Below, piece after piece: positions 25,980 to 34,597 of a stretch of DNA of 64,000 bases (position 1 is the stretch's first letter; each line of letters starts with the position of its first letter). The notes under the pieces were generated by a model. That model ran no database searches, was not told the DNA's origin, and saw only the letters and a list, made by a program, of their open reading frames with translations. Origin of the DNA: Oceanibaculum indicum P24 (lineage in GTDB: Bacteria > Pseudomonadota > Alphaproteobacteria > Oceanibaculales > Oceanibaculaceae); assembly GCF_000299935.1 (NCBI RefSeq), contig NZ_AMRL01000003.1:1-64000 (forward strand). Direction: 5' to 3'. Position numbers and translations under genes: made by a program.

Positions 25980-28940
25980 ATGACCGATCCCGCCATCACC
26001 GGATATGACAGTTTCGATGCCGAACTGCTGGCCAAGATCGACGGCGAGAAGCTGTCGGTCGGCTATCACAATCCCTTCCTGGTCAGCGACCCCGGCCTGA
26101 TCTGGCTGGTGCTGAAGGGCAGCGTGGATATCTATGCCGTGCCGCTGACCGATGGCGCCGTCGCCGGCACCGGCCAGCATCTGATGAGGGTAAGCGAGGG
26201 CGAGCTGATCTTCGGCATGCCGGCTATCCCCGATGACACTGTTGCCGATGGCCGCTCCCAGATCGGCCTGCGCGCGGTGGCGACCATGGGGACGGAGCTG
26301 TTCCGCGCCCGGCGCAGCGATATCGAGCAGGATGATTTCGACCTGATCGTGGTGGACTGGATCGACCGCTGGATCGCCGCCCTGGCGGAGATCGTGGCAC
26401 CGGTCGGCGGACCGCGCCCGACCGGCTATCTGGAAGCCGAGCCGGACATCGCCTTCACCGCCGGCGCGGTACTGACGCCGCAGCGCGGAGACACGATCTG
26501 GGTCACGCTGGATGCCGGATATGCAACCGCCATCGGCCGCTGGCGCCTGACGGAGGACACTGCCGGCATTCCGCTGCCGCTGGCCGGCAATATGTGGCTG
26601 GCCTGCGAGTCCGACTGCCGCCTCACCGGCGCCTATACGCCGACCGCCTTGTTCCGGGGCATGCTGTGGGCAAGCCTCGATTCCTTCCACCTGGCTGTCA
26701 TGCAGGTCATCGCCCGGCAGCGCGAGGAGGCCGGTGCCAGCGAGACCAGCCGGCTGGAGCGCAAGGCCGGCGCCAACCGCGCCACCTTCAACGCCTCGCT
26801 GCGGCGGATCGGCGGCATCCTGACAGGGCCGGAGGCCGAAGGCACCGTCACCGGCACGGCGGCGACCGGCGACCCGCTGTTCGACGCCGCAAGCCTGGTC
26901 GCCCAGGCCGCCGGCATCACGCTGACGCCACCAACCGACGATACCGATGCCGCGCCCCGCCTGCTCTCCGACATCGTCCGGCGCTCGCACATCCGCGTGC
27001 GGCGGGTCGTGCTGTTCGACGACTGGTACCGACGCGACAATGGCCCGCTGCTGGCCTATCGGGCGGCGGACAACAGGCCGGTTGCACTGCTGCCTGATGG
27101 CGTTGACCGCTATGTGATGGCCGATCCGGCGGACAGCACGCGGCGCCCCGTCACAGCAGCCCTGGCGGACAGCCTGTCCGGCGAGGCGCATGTCTTCTAC
27201 CGTCCGTTCCCAGCGCGCGCGATGCGCGTACGCGAGGTTTTCGCCTTCGGGCTACGCGGGCTGCGCCGCGACATGGCGACCATCGTGATGATGGGCATCC
27301 TGGCCGGGCTGATCGCGCTGGCGACACCGATCGCGACCGGGCAGATTTTCGCCAGCATCATCCCGCGCGCCGATATTCCGGGGCATCTGACGATCATTGC
27401 CGGGCTGGTGCTGGCGGCGCTGGGCACCGCAACCTTCACGGTAACCCGCAGCTTCGCCGTGCTGCGGGTGCAGACCCGCATGGATGCCAGCATCCAGACT
27501 GCCGTCTGGGACCGTCTGCTGGCCCTGCCGGTGCCGTTCTTCCGGGAATACTCGTCCGGCGACCTGGCCGACCGCGCCAACGGCATCAACGCGATCCGCG
27601 AACTGCTGAGCGGCACCATCATGCAATCGGTCATGACGGTGCTGTTCTCGCTGTTCAGCCTGCTGCTGCTGTTCTGGTACAGCTGGAAGCTGGCCTTTAT
27701 CGCGCTGGCCATCGTTGCCGTGCTGCTGGGGGCTTCGCTGACCATCGCGCTGGCGATGGTGCCGCTGCAGCGCGAGATGATCGGCCGCGGCGGCAGGATC
27801 GAAGGGCTGATCTTCCAGCTTCTCACCGGCCTGTCGAAGCTGCGCATCTCGGCCAGCGAGCCGCGCGCCTTCGCGAAATGGGCCGAACAGTTCGGCATCA
27901 CCAAGGAGATCACCTACAAGGCGCGCAAACTGGCCGCGATACAGGCGGTCATCACCGCGCTGTTTCCTCTGCTGGCCTCTATCGTGCTGTTCGCCTCGAT
28001 CAGCTATCTGCTGAAGGGCGGCGAACAGGGAGAGGGCGGTTTCGGCATCGGCGATTTCCTGGCCTTCAACGCAGCCTTCGGGCAGTTCAGCGCCGCCATG
28101 GTCGGGCTGCTGGGCACAGTCTCGGTGCTGATCGCCATCGTGCCGCTGTATGAGCGCGTGCGCCCGATCCTGGAAACGGTGCCGGAGATCACCGACGGCA
28201 AGGCCGATCCCGGCGCCATCGATGGTACCGTGGAGTTCTCCCGGGTGGTGTTCCGCTACAACCCCGAAACGCCGCCGATCATCGACGGCGTGTCGCTGAC
28301 CATCGACAGCGGCAGCTATGTCGCCTTTGTCGGCGCCTCGGGCTCTGGCAAATCGACACTGGTGCGGCTGGTGCTGGGCTTCGAGCAGCCCGAAGCCGGC
28401 GGCGTCTATATCGACGGCAAGGACATTTCCGGCCTCGACATGCAGGCGGTGCGCCGGCAGATCGGTGTGGTGCTGCAGAATGGCCGCATCATGTCGGGCT
28501 CGATCTTCGACAATATCGTCGGCAGCCTGCCGCTCACCATCGACGATGCCTGGGAGGCCGCGCGCATGGCCGGGTTCGACCAGGATGTCGAGGCGATGCC
28601 GATGGGCATGCACACCGTACTGTCGGAAGGGGCCGGCACGCTGTCCGGCGGGCAGCGCCAGCGCCTGATGATCGCCCGCGCGCTGGTGCACAAGCCGCGC
28701 ATCCTGATCCTGGACGAGGCGACCAGCGCGCTCGACAACCGCACGCAGGAGGTGGTGAATGCCAGCCTGGCGCGGATGAACATGACGCGCATCGTGGTCG
28801 CCCACCGGCTCAGCACCATCCAGAATGTGGATCGCATCTTCGTGATGCGGCAGGGCCGTGTCGTCGAGCAGGGCGATTTCAACGCGCTGATGGCGCTGAA
28901 TGGCGAGTTCGCGGAACTCGCCCGCCGCCAGTTGGTCTGA
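25980..28940 (+). CDS. NHLP export ABC transporter permease/ATPase, second subunit
   Basis: The 986-residue protein (NHLM_micro_ABC2 type) has no peptidase domain. Instead it carries a ~410-residue N-terminal region that begins like a cyclic-nucleotide-binding or cupin fold (NPFLVSDPGLIWLVLKGSVD, GELIFGMPAI). The membrane domain lies at about 420-720 and the ATPase at about 745-980, with GASGSGKST, LSGGQRQRLMIARAL, ILILDEATSALD and AHRLSTI. It probably pairs with the peptidase exporter as a heterodimer or passes the peptide in a second step. It starts one base after the upstream stop. Confidence 0.94.
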   Translation: MTDPAITGYDSFDAELLAKIDGEKLSVGYHNPFLVSDPGLIWLVLKGSVDIYAVPLTDGAVAGTGQHLMRVSEGELIFGMPAIPDDTVADGRSQIGLRAVATMGTELFRARRSDIEQDDFDLIVVDWIDRWIAALAEIVAPVGGPRPTGYLEAEPDIAFTAGAVLTPQRGDTIWVTLDAGYATAIGRWRLTEDTAGIPLPLAGNMWLACESDCRLTGAYTPTALFRGMLWASLDSFHLAVMQVIARQREEAGASETSRLERKAGANRATFNASLRRIGGILTGPEAEGTVTGTAATGDPLFDAASLVAQAAGITLTPPTDDTDAAPRLLSDIVRRSHIRVRRVVLFDDWYRRDNGPLLAYRAADNRPVALLPDGVDRYVMADPADSTRRPVTAALADSLSGEAHVFYRPFPARAMRVREVFAFGLRGLRRDMATIVMMGILAGLIALATPIATGQIFASIIPRADIPGHLTIIAGLVLAALGTATFTVTRSFAVLRVQTRMDASIQTAVWDRLLALPVPFFREYSSGDLADRANGINAIRELLSGTIMQSVMTVLFSLFSLLLLFWYSWKLAFIALAIVAVLLGASLTIALAMVPLQREMIGRGGRIEGLIFQLLTGLSKLRISASEPRAFAKWAEQFGITKEITYKARKLAAIQAVITALFPLLASIVLFASISYLLKGGEQGEGGFGIGDFLAFNAAFGQFSAAMVGLLGTVSVLIAIVPLYERVRPILETVPEITDGKADPGAIDGTVEFSRVVFRYNPETPPIIDGVSLTIDSGSYVAFVGASGSGKSTLVRLVLGFEQPEAGGVYIDGKDISGLDMQAVRRQIGVVLQNGRIMSGSIFDNIVGSLPLTIDDAWEAARMAGFDQDVEAMPMGMHTVLSEGAGTLSGGQRQRLMIARALVHKPRILILDEATSALDNRTQEVVNASLARMNMTRIVVAHRLSTIQNVDRIFVMRQGRVVEQGDFNALMALNGEFAELARRQLV

Positions 28941-28956
28941 CGGGAGGAGACGGATC

Positions 28957-30303
28957 ATGCGGATACGCGCCCTCCTGCTCTCCACCGCCGCCATGCTGGC
29001 GCTGACCGGACCTGCCTCGGCGGAGACCATCATCGACGCGCTGGTCTCGGCCTATCAGAACAATGCCGACCTGATGGCGGCGCGGGAGGAGCTGCGCGTA
29101 ACCAACGAGCAGCGCCCGCAGGCGCTGGGCGGCTGGATGCCGACCGTCACGCTGCGCGGCAATGCCGACGAGGCCACCATCGACCAGCGCATTTCGCCCT
29201 CCTATGACCGCCGCACCCTGAGCGGCGCGCTGGAATATAACCAGACGCTCTATCGCGGCGGCGCGCTGTCAGCGACGCTAGACCAGGCGGAGAACACCAT
29301 CCGCCGGCAGCGGGCGCTGCTGACCGATACCGAGCAGACAGTGCTGCTGCAGGCCGGCAGCATCTTCATGGACGTGATCCGCGACAGCCGCACCCTGGCG
29401 CTGAACCGGAACAATATCGCGGTGCTGGAGGAGCGGCGGCGCACGACACGCGCGCTCTACGATGTGGGCGACGCCACCCAGGCCGACCTGTCGCAGGCCG
29501 AGGCGCGGCTGGCGCAGGCCCGCGCGCAGTTGATCGCGGCACAGGGTCAGCTCGACGCGTCGCGCGCGACCTATGCGCAGATCGTCGGCCAGCCGCCGGA
29601 AGCACCGGAGATGCCGGGCCCGGTCAGTGGCCTGCCGGAAACGCTGGAGGCGGCCATCGACCTGGCGGAACGCTGGAACCCTGTGCTGCGCGCCTCCGGC
29701 CTCGCCGAGACCATCGCCCGCGACCAGATCCGTATCCGCCGGGGTGAGATGCTGCCCTCTGTGGCACTGGTCGGCCGGGTGCAGGAGGACAGCTATGACG
29801 ATCCCCTGCCGCTGGACCGCCAGAGCCAGGCCTCGCTCGGCGTGCAGCTGACCGTGCCGCTCTATCAGTCGGGGGCGGATCATGCCCGGCTGCGCGAGGC
29901 GAAGAAGCGCGCCAACCAGCGCCAGCTGGAAACCGTCTCGCAGCTGCGCAAGGTGCAGGAACAGGTGATCCGTGCCTGGCGCGACCTGCAGACGGCACGG
30001 GCCAGCGTCGGTGCATTGGACGAACAGATCGCCGCCGCCCGGCTGGCGCTGGAGAGCGTGCGCCGCGAGGTGGAGATTGGCCGGCGCCCGCTGCTCGACC
30101 TGCTGGACGCGCAGCAGGAATTGCTGGATGCGGAGGTGAATCGTACGGGACGGCAACGCGATGTCGTGGTCGGCGAACTGACCCTGCTGTCCACCATCGG
30201 CGCGCTGACCGCCGAATCGCTGGCCCTGCCGACCGACCTGTACGATCCTCTGGCGGATTACGAAGCCACAAAGTGGCGGTTGTTCGGTACCGGCATACGC
30301 TGA
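28957..30303 (+). CDS. TolC family outer membrane efflux protein
   Basis: The 448-residue outer-membrane channel has a signal peptide (about 1-23, ending ASAE) and two OEP repeats. The first contains TLSGALEYNQTLYRGGALSA and the second ASLGVQLTVPLYQSGADHAR, the repeated Y-[RQ]-x-G turn typical of TolC. Long alpha-helices with few aromatics lie between. ATG 28957 has GGGAGGAG upstream. As the last gene of the export block it completes a type I secretion system that could serve both the RiPP and the RTX protease. Confidence 0.93.
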   Translation: MRIRALLLSTAAMLALTGPASAETIIDALVSAYQNNADLMAAREELRVTNEQRPQALGGWMPTVTLRGNADEATIDQRISPSYDRRTLSGALEYNQTLYRGGALSATLDQAENTIRRQRALLTDTEQTVLLQAGSIFMDVIRDSRTLALNRNNIAVLEERRRTTRALYDVGDATQADLSQAEARLAQARAQLIAAQGQLDASRATYAQIVGQPPEAPEMPGPVSGLPETLEAAIDLAERWNPVLRASGLAETIARDQIRIRRGEMLPSVALVGRVQEDSYDDPLPLDRQSQASLGVQLTVPLYQSGADHARLREAKKRANQRQLETVSQLRKVQEQVIRAWRDLQTARASVGALDEQIAAARLALESVRREVEIGRRPLLDLLDAQQELLDAEVNRTGRQRDVVVGELTLLSTIGALTAESLALPTDLYDPLADYEATKWRLFGTGIR

Positions 30304-30370
30304 CCGCAAACGCCCTGGTTGAAGTTGCGCGCCGCCACCCGATATCCATCGGGAACGGAGGCCTTCAGCC

Positions 30371-31171
30371 ATGCGCTCGTTGTTCCACGGCTTCGCCGCA
30401 CTCGTGCTCACCACCCCCATCGCCCTGGCCGCTCCACTGGAGCAGCCGCGCGAGATATCGATTGCCGTCGATGTGTTTGCCGGCGGTTTGCATGTGCTGA
30501 CCATCGACAGCCGCACCCGGCTGAAGGCAGATGGCTATAATCTGGAAACACAGCTGCAAAGCCGCGGCTTTGCCGGCTGGGTGTCGGGCTTCTCCCAGCA
30601 TACGCTGTCCGAGGGCCGCATCGCCGATGGCGAGTTGCAGCCCAGCGTCCATCTGAACAAGGGCATCTGGCGCGGCGATTCGCGGCTGGTCGAGATGCGC
30701 TATGGCGATCATGGCCCGGTCGAGGTGACGGTGGAGCCCGTCGAGGACCCGTCGGAGCGCGAGCCGGTACCCGCCCGCCTGCGCCGCGATACCATCGATC
30801 CGCTGAGCGCCGTCCTCTTCGTGAACCAGCCGGCCTACGCGCAGGCCGGCGCGTGCGAGTGGAAGGTACCGGTGTTCGACGGGCGGCGGCGCTATGATCT
30901 GCGGTTCGAACGGATTGCCGAGGAAACCCTGCCAGCCGGGCGCCATGGCGTCTATGCCGGCCCGGCCGTCAAGTGCCGGGTGCATTACGACAGCATCGCC
31001 GGGCGCTATACCGGCACACGCTGGCGCACCAGCAGCGAACCGATGCCGCCCTCCCATGTCTGGTTCGCCAAGCCCGAGGGAACCGATCTATGGGTGCCCG
31101 TGCGGTTCGAGGCGGAGCATTCGCTGGGCTGGGTGCTGGCCTACCTCACCCGCCTGGACGTGACGCCCTAA
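30371..31171 (+). CDS. DUF3108 domain-containing exported protein
   Basis: The 266-residue protein has a signal peptide (about 1-21) and matches the DUF3108 pattern: DVFAGGLHVLTID early, SGFSQHTLSEGRI, RRDTIDPLSAVLFV in the middle and PVRFEAEHSLGWVLAYL at the end. It is a periplasmic or outer-membrane-associated beta-rich protein of unknown function. It lies 67 bases after tolC on the same strand and converges with the amino-acid transporter operon. Whether it belongs to the RiPP system is unclear, since DUF3108 genes are common elsewhere. Confidence 0.82.
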   Translation: MRSLFHGFAALVLTTPIALAAPLEQPREISIAVDVFAGGLHVLTIDSRTRLKADGYNLETQLQSRGFAGWVSGFSQHTLSEGRIADGELQPSVHLNKGIWRGDSRLVEMRYGDHGPVEVTVEPVEDPSEREPVPARLRRDTIDPLSAVLFVNQPAYAQAGACEWKVPVFDGRRRYDLRFERIAEETLPAGRHGVYAGPAVKCRVHYDSIAGRYTGTRWRTSSEPMPPSHVWFAKPEGTDLWVPVRFEAEHSLGWVLAYLTRLDVTP

Positions 31172-31177
31172 CGCTGA

Positions 31178-31855
31178 CTACCGCCAGCGCCGCCGTTCGA
31201 ACCAGCGGGTGATGTGCGAGAACGGGTAGCAGAACACGAAGAACCAGCACAGCACGTAGAAATACATCGGGATCACCAGCGCCGGGTCGCTGACCGATTC
31301 CATCGCCACGGTCGCACTCGACAATATCTCCTTCACCCCGACCATGGAGGCCGTCGAGGAGGCCATGACGATGACCGCAAAATAGCTCATCCAGGGCGGC
31401 AGCAGCATCGGCGTCGCCTGCGGCAGGATCACCGAGGTCATGGTCTGGTAATGGCTGAGCGGCAGTGCCGCCGCCGCGTCCCACTGGTCGGTGTGGATGT
31501 TTCGGATAGCGCCATAGACATTGTCCGACATGAAGCCGATCACCGGCATCGACAGGCCGATCACCGCCTTCAGCCAGCCCGGCAGCGGAATGGTCATGCC
31601 GGCCAGCTGCACCTCATAGGGCAGCATGTAGGCAAGGTAGAACAGCAGCACCAGCGACGGTGTGTTGCGCAGGAACTGCGTCACCCCCCAGCAGGACCGG
31701 CGCAGCCAGTCGCGGCTGGAATTGCGGCCCAGCCCGACCAGCATGCCGATGGCGGTGCCCAGCGCCATCGCACCTAGGCTGATGACGATGTTCATCAGGA
31801 AGCCCGCCGCCAGCTCCGGCGTCCAGGCGATCAGCGTGTCCAGCGTCCTGCCCAT
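31178..31855 (-). CDS. Amino acid ABC transporter permease
   Basis: The 225-residue inner-membrane permease is of the HisMQ type. It has five or so membrane segments, with FLMNIVISLGAMALGTAIGML in the first and a degenerate EAA loop (AAAALPLSHYQTMTSVILPQ). ATG 31855 has GAGG upstream and lies seven bases after the stop of the binding-protein/permease fusion; a longer frame would overlap that gene. With the fusion it should form a two-permease channel. The ATPase is not in this operon. Confidence 0.88.
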   Translation of the reverse strand: MGRTLDTLIAWTPELAAGFLMNIVISLGAMALGTAIGMLVGLGRNSSRDWLRRSCWGVTQFLRNTPSLVLLFYLAYMLPYEVQLAGMTIPLPGWLKAVIGLSMPVIGFMSDNVYGAIRNIHTDQWDAAAALPLSHYQTMTSVILPQATPMLLPPWMSYFAVIVMASSTASMVGVKEILSSATVAMESVSDPALVIPMYFYVLCWFFVFCYPFSHITRWFERRRWR

Positions 31856-31862
31856 GCCGGCC

Positions 31863-33527
31863 TCAGCCCCCCTGCCCTGGAATGCGCAGACGCTTTTCCA
31901 GACGGTGCATGCCATAGACCAGCACCGAGACCAGCAGGAAGAAGATCACCAGCAGCACATTCATCATCTCGACCGTGTTGCCCTCCTCCGGCCAGATCTG
32001 GTTGGTGACATAGAGCAGTTCCGGCACGGCGATGGCGGAGGCAAGGCCGGTCGCCTTCACGATGTTCACCAGATTGGCGTTCAGTGCCGCCAGGCAGTTG
32101 CGCAGCGCCAGCGGCAGGATGATCCGCACATAGGCCTGCAAGGGGCTGTAGCCCAGCGCCACGGCGGAATCGTGGATATCGGCGGGCACCGCGTCGATGC
32201 CGGCGCGGAAAATCACCGTGTTGGAGGCACCGGCATAGATACCCAGCGCGATCACCGCCCAGGCAAAGCCACCCATCAGCGGCGTCTCCACCCCGTTTGC
32301 CGCAGTGACCAGCGGCAGCATCGCGCCGATGCCGAAGAAGAAGAAATAGAGCTGCACCAGCGGCGGCGTGTAGCGGAAGAATTCCACATAGGCGGTCGCC
32401 ATCCAGCGCACCGGCGGAAAGCCGACTCCCAGCAGCCAGGCGCCGGTAATGCCGATGGCGACACTGAGCACGATGCAGCCCAGCGCCAGCAGGATGGTGT
32501 TGGCAAGGCCGCGCAGGAACTGCGCGCGGTCATAGGGATCGTAGAGGATGGTCAGGTTGAGGCCGGCCGATTTCAGCCAGGCCTCCAGCGCGCCAGGCTG
32601 GCGCGGGGCGGCCTGCTGCGCCTCCACCCGGGTCGGCCGGCACGCCATGGGGAAGCTGCCATCCGCCCCGCGCCGGCAGATATAGTCCCCGTTCGCGTCG
32701 CGCGCCCTCCACAGCTGGTTCATCTCGACCAGGAAGCCGGTTTGCTTGATGCCCCATTTCGCTTCCAGCGCCAGCAGCAGCCCCTCGCGATGCCATTCCG
32801 CCACCGCATCGGACAGCAGCCGGTCCAGATCGCCGCCCAGCGCCTGCTGGCGGATGCCGATGGCCCAGCCGATCTCGTCCAGCGTCGGCAACGGCATGGT
32901 ATAGCCCTGCCATTCCGGCTGCAGCAGGTCGGCGGCAATGGCCGAATCGTCGAACAGGAAGCCGACGCAGCGATGGTCGCGCAGCGCCAGCTTGGCATTG
33001 CGCGTCTCCTTGAAGATGCGCAGGTCGAGATCGTAGCGGCGCGCCACCGACTTGTTGAAATAGGCCCCCTGCTTGGCGCAGACCGGCATGCCGCGCAGAT
33101 CCTCCCAGCGCGCGATCCGCAATTCCTCGCGGGCCAGCAGATTGATGCCGGAGGCATAATAATGCGGCTCGACCATGCCGATGATGCGCCGCCGGCTGGC
33201 ATTATCGCCCATGGTGGCGATCACGATGTCCGCCTGGTTCTGGCGCAGCACCTCCAGCCGGTTGGCGGACTGCACGGCGACGATCTGGGCCGGCACGCCG
33301 ATCCGCCGGGCGATATCCTGCGCTAGGTCGATCTCCATACCGATCAGCCGCCCCTGAGGATCGCGGAAGCCCCAGGGCGGATAATCCGCCTTCACGGCAA
33401 TGGTCACCTGCCCCTTGGCGCGCAGGGCAGCCAGATCGTCTGCCGCCATGACCGGCCCGCCGATGGTCAGCAGAAGCAGCAGGGACAGGACCAGCGTGCG
33501 CAGCAAGTCCCTGACCGCATCACTCAT
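31863..33527 (-). CDS. ABC transporter substrate-binding protein fused to permease
   Basis: The 554-residue fusion starts with a signal peptide or anchor (about 1-29) and an SBP_bac_3 domain at about 35-260 (VTIAVKADYPPWGF, GMEIDLAQDIARRIG, RQNQADIVIATMGDN). It continues with a HisMQ-type permease at about 330-545, with EAA loop SAVALGYSPLQAYVRIILP. Fusing receptor and channel is a known variant of polar amino acid importers. ATG 33527 overlaps the stop of the upstream binding protein as ATGAGTGA. The linker segment at about 270-320 is unusual and contains cysteines. Confidence 0.88.
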   Translation of the reverse strand: MSDAVRDLLRTLVLSLLLLLTIGGPVMAADDLAALRAKGQVTIAVKADYPPWGFRDPQGRLIGMEIDLAQDIARRIGVPAQIVAVQSANRLEVLRQNQADIVIATMGDNASRRRIIGMVEPHYYASGINLLAREELRIARWEDLRGMPVCAKQGAYFNKSVARRYDLDLRIFKETRNAKLALRDHRCVGFLFDDSAIAADLLQPEWQGYTMPLPTLDEIGWAIGIRQQALGGDLDRLLSDAVAEWHREGLLLALEAKWGIKQTGFLVEMNQLWRARDANGDYICRRGADGSFPMACRPTRVEAQQAAPRQPGALEAWLKSAGLNLTILYDPYDRAQFLRGLANTILLALGCIVLSVAIGITGAWLLGVGFPPVRWMATAYVEFFRYTPPLVQLYFFFFGIGAMLPLVTAANGVETPLMGGFAWAVIALGIYAGASNTVIFRAGIDAVPADIHDSAVALGYSPLQAYVRIILPLALRNCLAALNANLVNIVKATGLASAIAVPELLYVTNQIWPEEGNTVEMMNVLLVIFFLLVSVLVYGMHRLEKRLRIPGQGG

Positions 33528-34416
33528 CAATCCAGCCCCGGATCTGGTTGAAATGATTGATCGCGTCGCGGTTCAGCGGGTAGTGCAGGTCGCCGTTCGG
33601 GCCGAACCATTTCTGATAGGTCTCGAAATAGGGCCCGCGATACTCCTCGATCCCCTTCAGCAGTCGTACCAGCGTGCGGTCCACGAAATCGCGCCAGCGC
33701 GAATCGTCCTGCGGCAGGATGCAGGCCATCGGCTCGCCATTCAGATAACCGGCGCGCGGCAGGATGATGTAGCGGCCGGGCTGTGCCGCCTGGCGCTGCA
33801 AATCGCGGAGCACGATGGAAATATTGGAGATGCCGGACACCTCGCCCGCTTCCAGCGCCGCCATCGCGGTATTCATGGACGGGAACTGCACAAGCTCTAC
33901 CGACGGCAGGGACCGGCGCAGCACATCGATGGTGGCACTGTTGGCGATGACGCCAACCTGCCGGCCTTCCAGCCCACCAAGCCCGGCCAGCCCGATCTGC
34001 CGTTCGGTGAGGATGCGCGTGCCATTGTAGAAGATGGTCAGGCTGTAATCGATGCGCTGCTCGCGCACCCAGGTCTTGCTGGCAATGTCGCAGGTGATGT
34101 CGAGCGTGCCGTCGGCGACGCGGTCGATTCGGCTCTGCGCGTCAACCTGGCCGATCTCCAGCGCAATATCGCGGCCAAGCTCCGCCTCCAGCGCGGCATG
34201 GATATGGTGGATGATATCGACGGAAAAGCCGACAAACCGCCCATCCTCGCCCCGGAAGGCGAAGGGGCGGATCTGGTCGCGCGTGCCGGCATTCAGCACG
34301 CCGGTGCGCTCCACCCTGTCCAGGACGGATTCCGCCGCCGCCTGCGGGGCAAATGCCAAGCCGGCAAGCAGGGCGAACCCTGTCGCAAGGTACAGAAAGC
34401 GGGAGAAAGCGGGCAT
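33520..34416 (-). CDS. Periplasmic amino-acid-type substrate-binding protein
   Basis: The 298-residue periplasmic protein has a signal peptide (about 1-27) and an SBP_bac_3 fold: GTRDQIRPFAFRGEDGRFVG, SVDIIHHIHAALEAELG, VADGTLDITCDIASKT, then EAGEVSGISNIS. It is similar to glutamate/aspartate-type receptors. It is the first gene of a three-gene operon and overlaps the next gene by eight bases. Having a second binding protein beside a receptor-permease fusion suggests two substrates or a sensing role. The start at ATG 34416 is the most likely; a longer frame would spoil the signal peptide. Confidence 0.88.
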   Translation of the reverse strand: MPAFSRFLYLATGFALLAGLAFAPQAAAESVLDRVERTGVLNAGTRDQIRPFAFRGEDGRFVGFSVDIIHHIHAALEAELGRDIALEIGQVDAQSRIDRVADGTLDITCDIASKTWVREQRIDYSLTIFYNGTRILTERQIGLAGLGGLEGRQVGVIANSATIDVLRRSLPSVELVQFPSMNTAMAALEAGEVSGISNISIVLRDLQRQAAQPGRYIILPRAGYLNGEPMACILPQDDSRWRDFVDRTLVRLLKGIEEYRGPYFETYQKWFGPNGDLHYPLNRDAINHFNQIRGWIDE

Positions 34417-34544
34417 CGAGACGTCCGTCCGCGGGGAAGGCAAAACCGGTGCCCCCAAAACAAGCATGAGGGCGCCTGCTCCGCAACCCCCTGCCCCGGC
34501 CATCGTCCCGCAAGCCACGGGCGAAAAACCGCCCGGACAGAAAA

Positions 34545-34579
34545 CGGCACGCGCCGACCCGAAGGCGCAGCGCGTGCCG
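34545..34579 (-). terminator. Terminator of the second TonB receptor gene
   Basis: A perfect 10-bp stem (CGGCACGCGC with GCGCGTGCCG) lies 19 bases after the receptor stop and is followed on the minus strand by TTTTCTG. It is a credible intrinsic terminator separating the receptor from the amino-acid operon. Confidence 0.75.
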
Positions 34580-34597
34580 GTTCCGTGTCAGTTGGCG

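Noticed and set aside
22415-26035. Very long open frame on the minus strand opposite the adaptor and C39 exporter genes
   Set aside because: It lies fully antisense to well-conserved genes, has a Gln/Arg/Asp/His-rich composition with no domain, and no ribosome binding site. It is a by-product of high-GC third positions.
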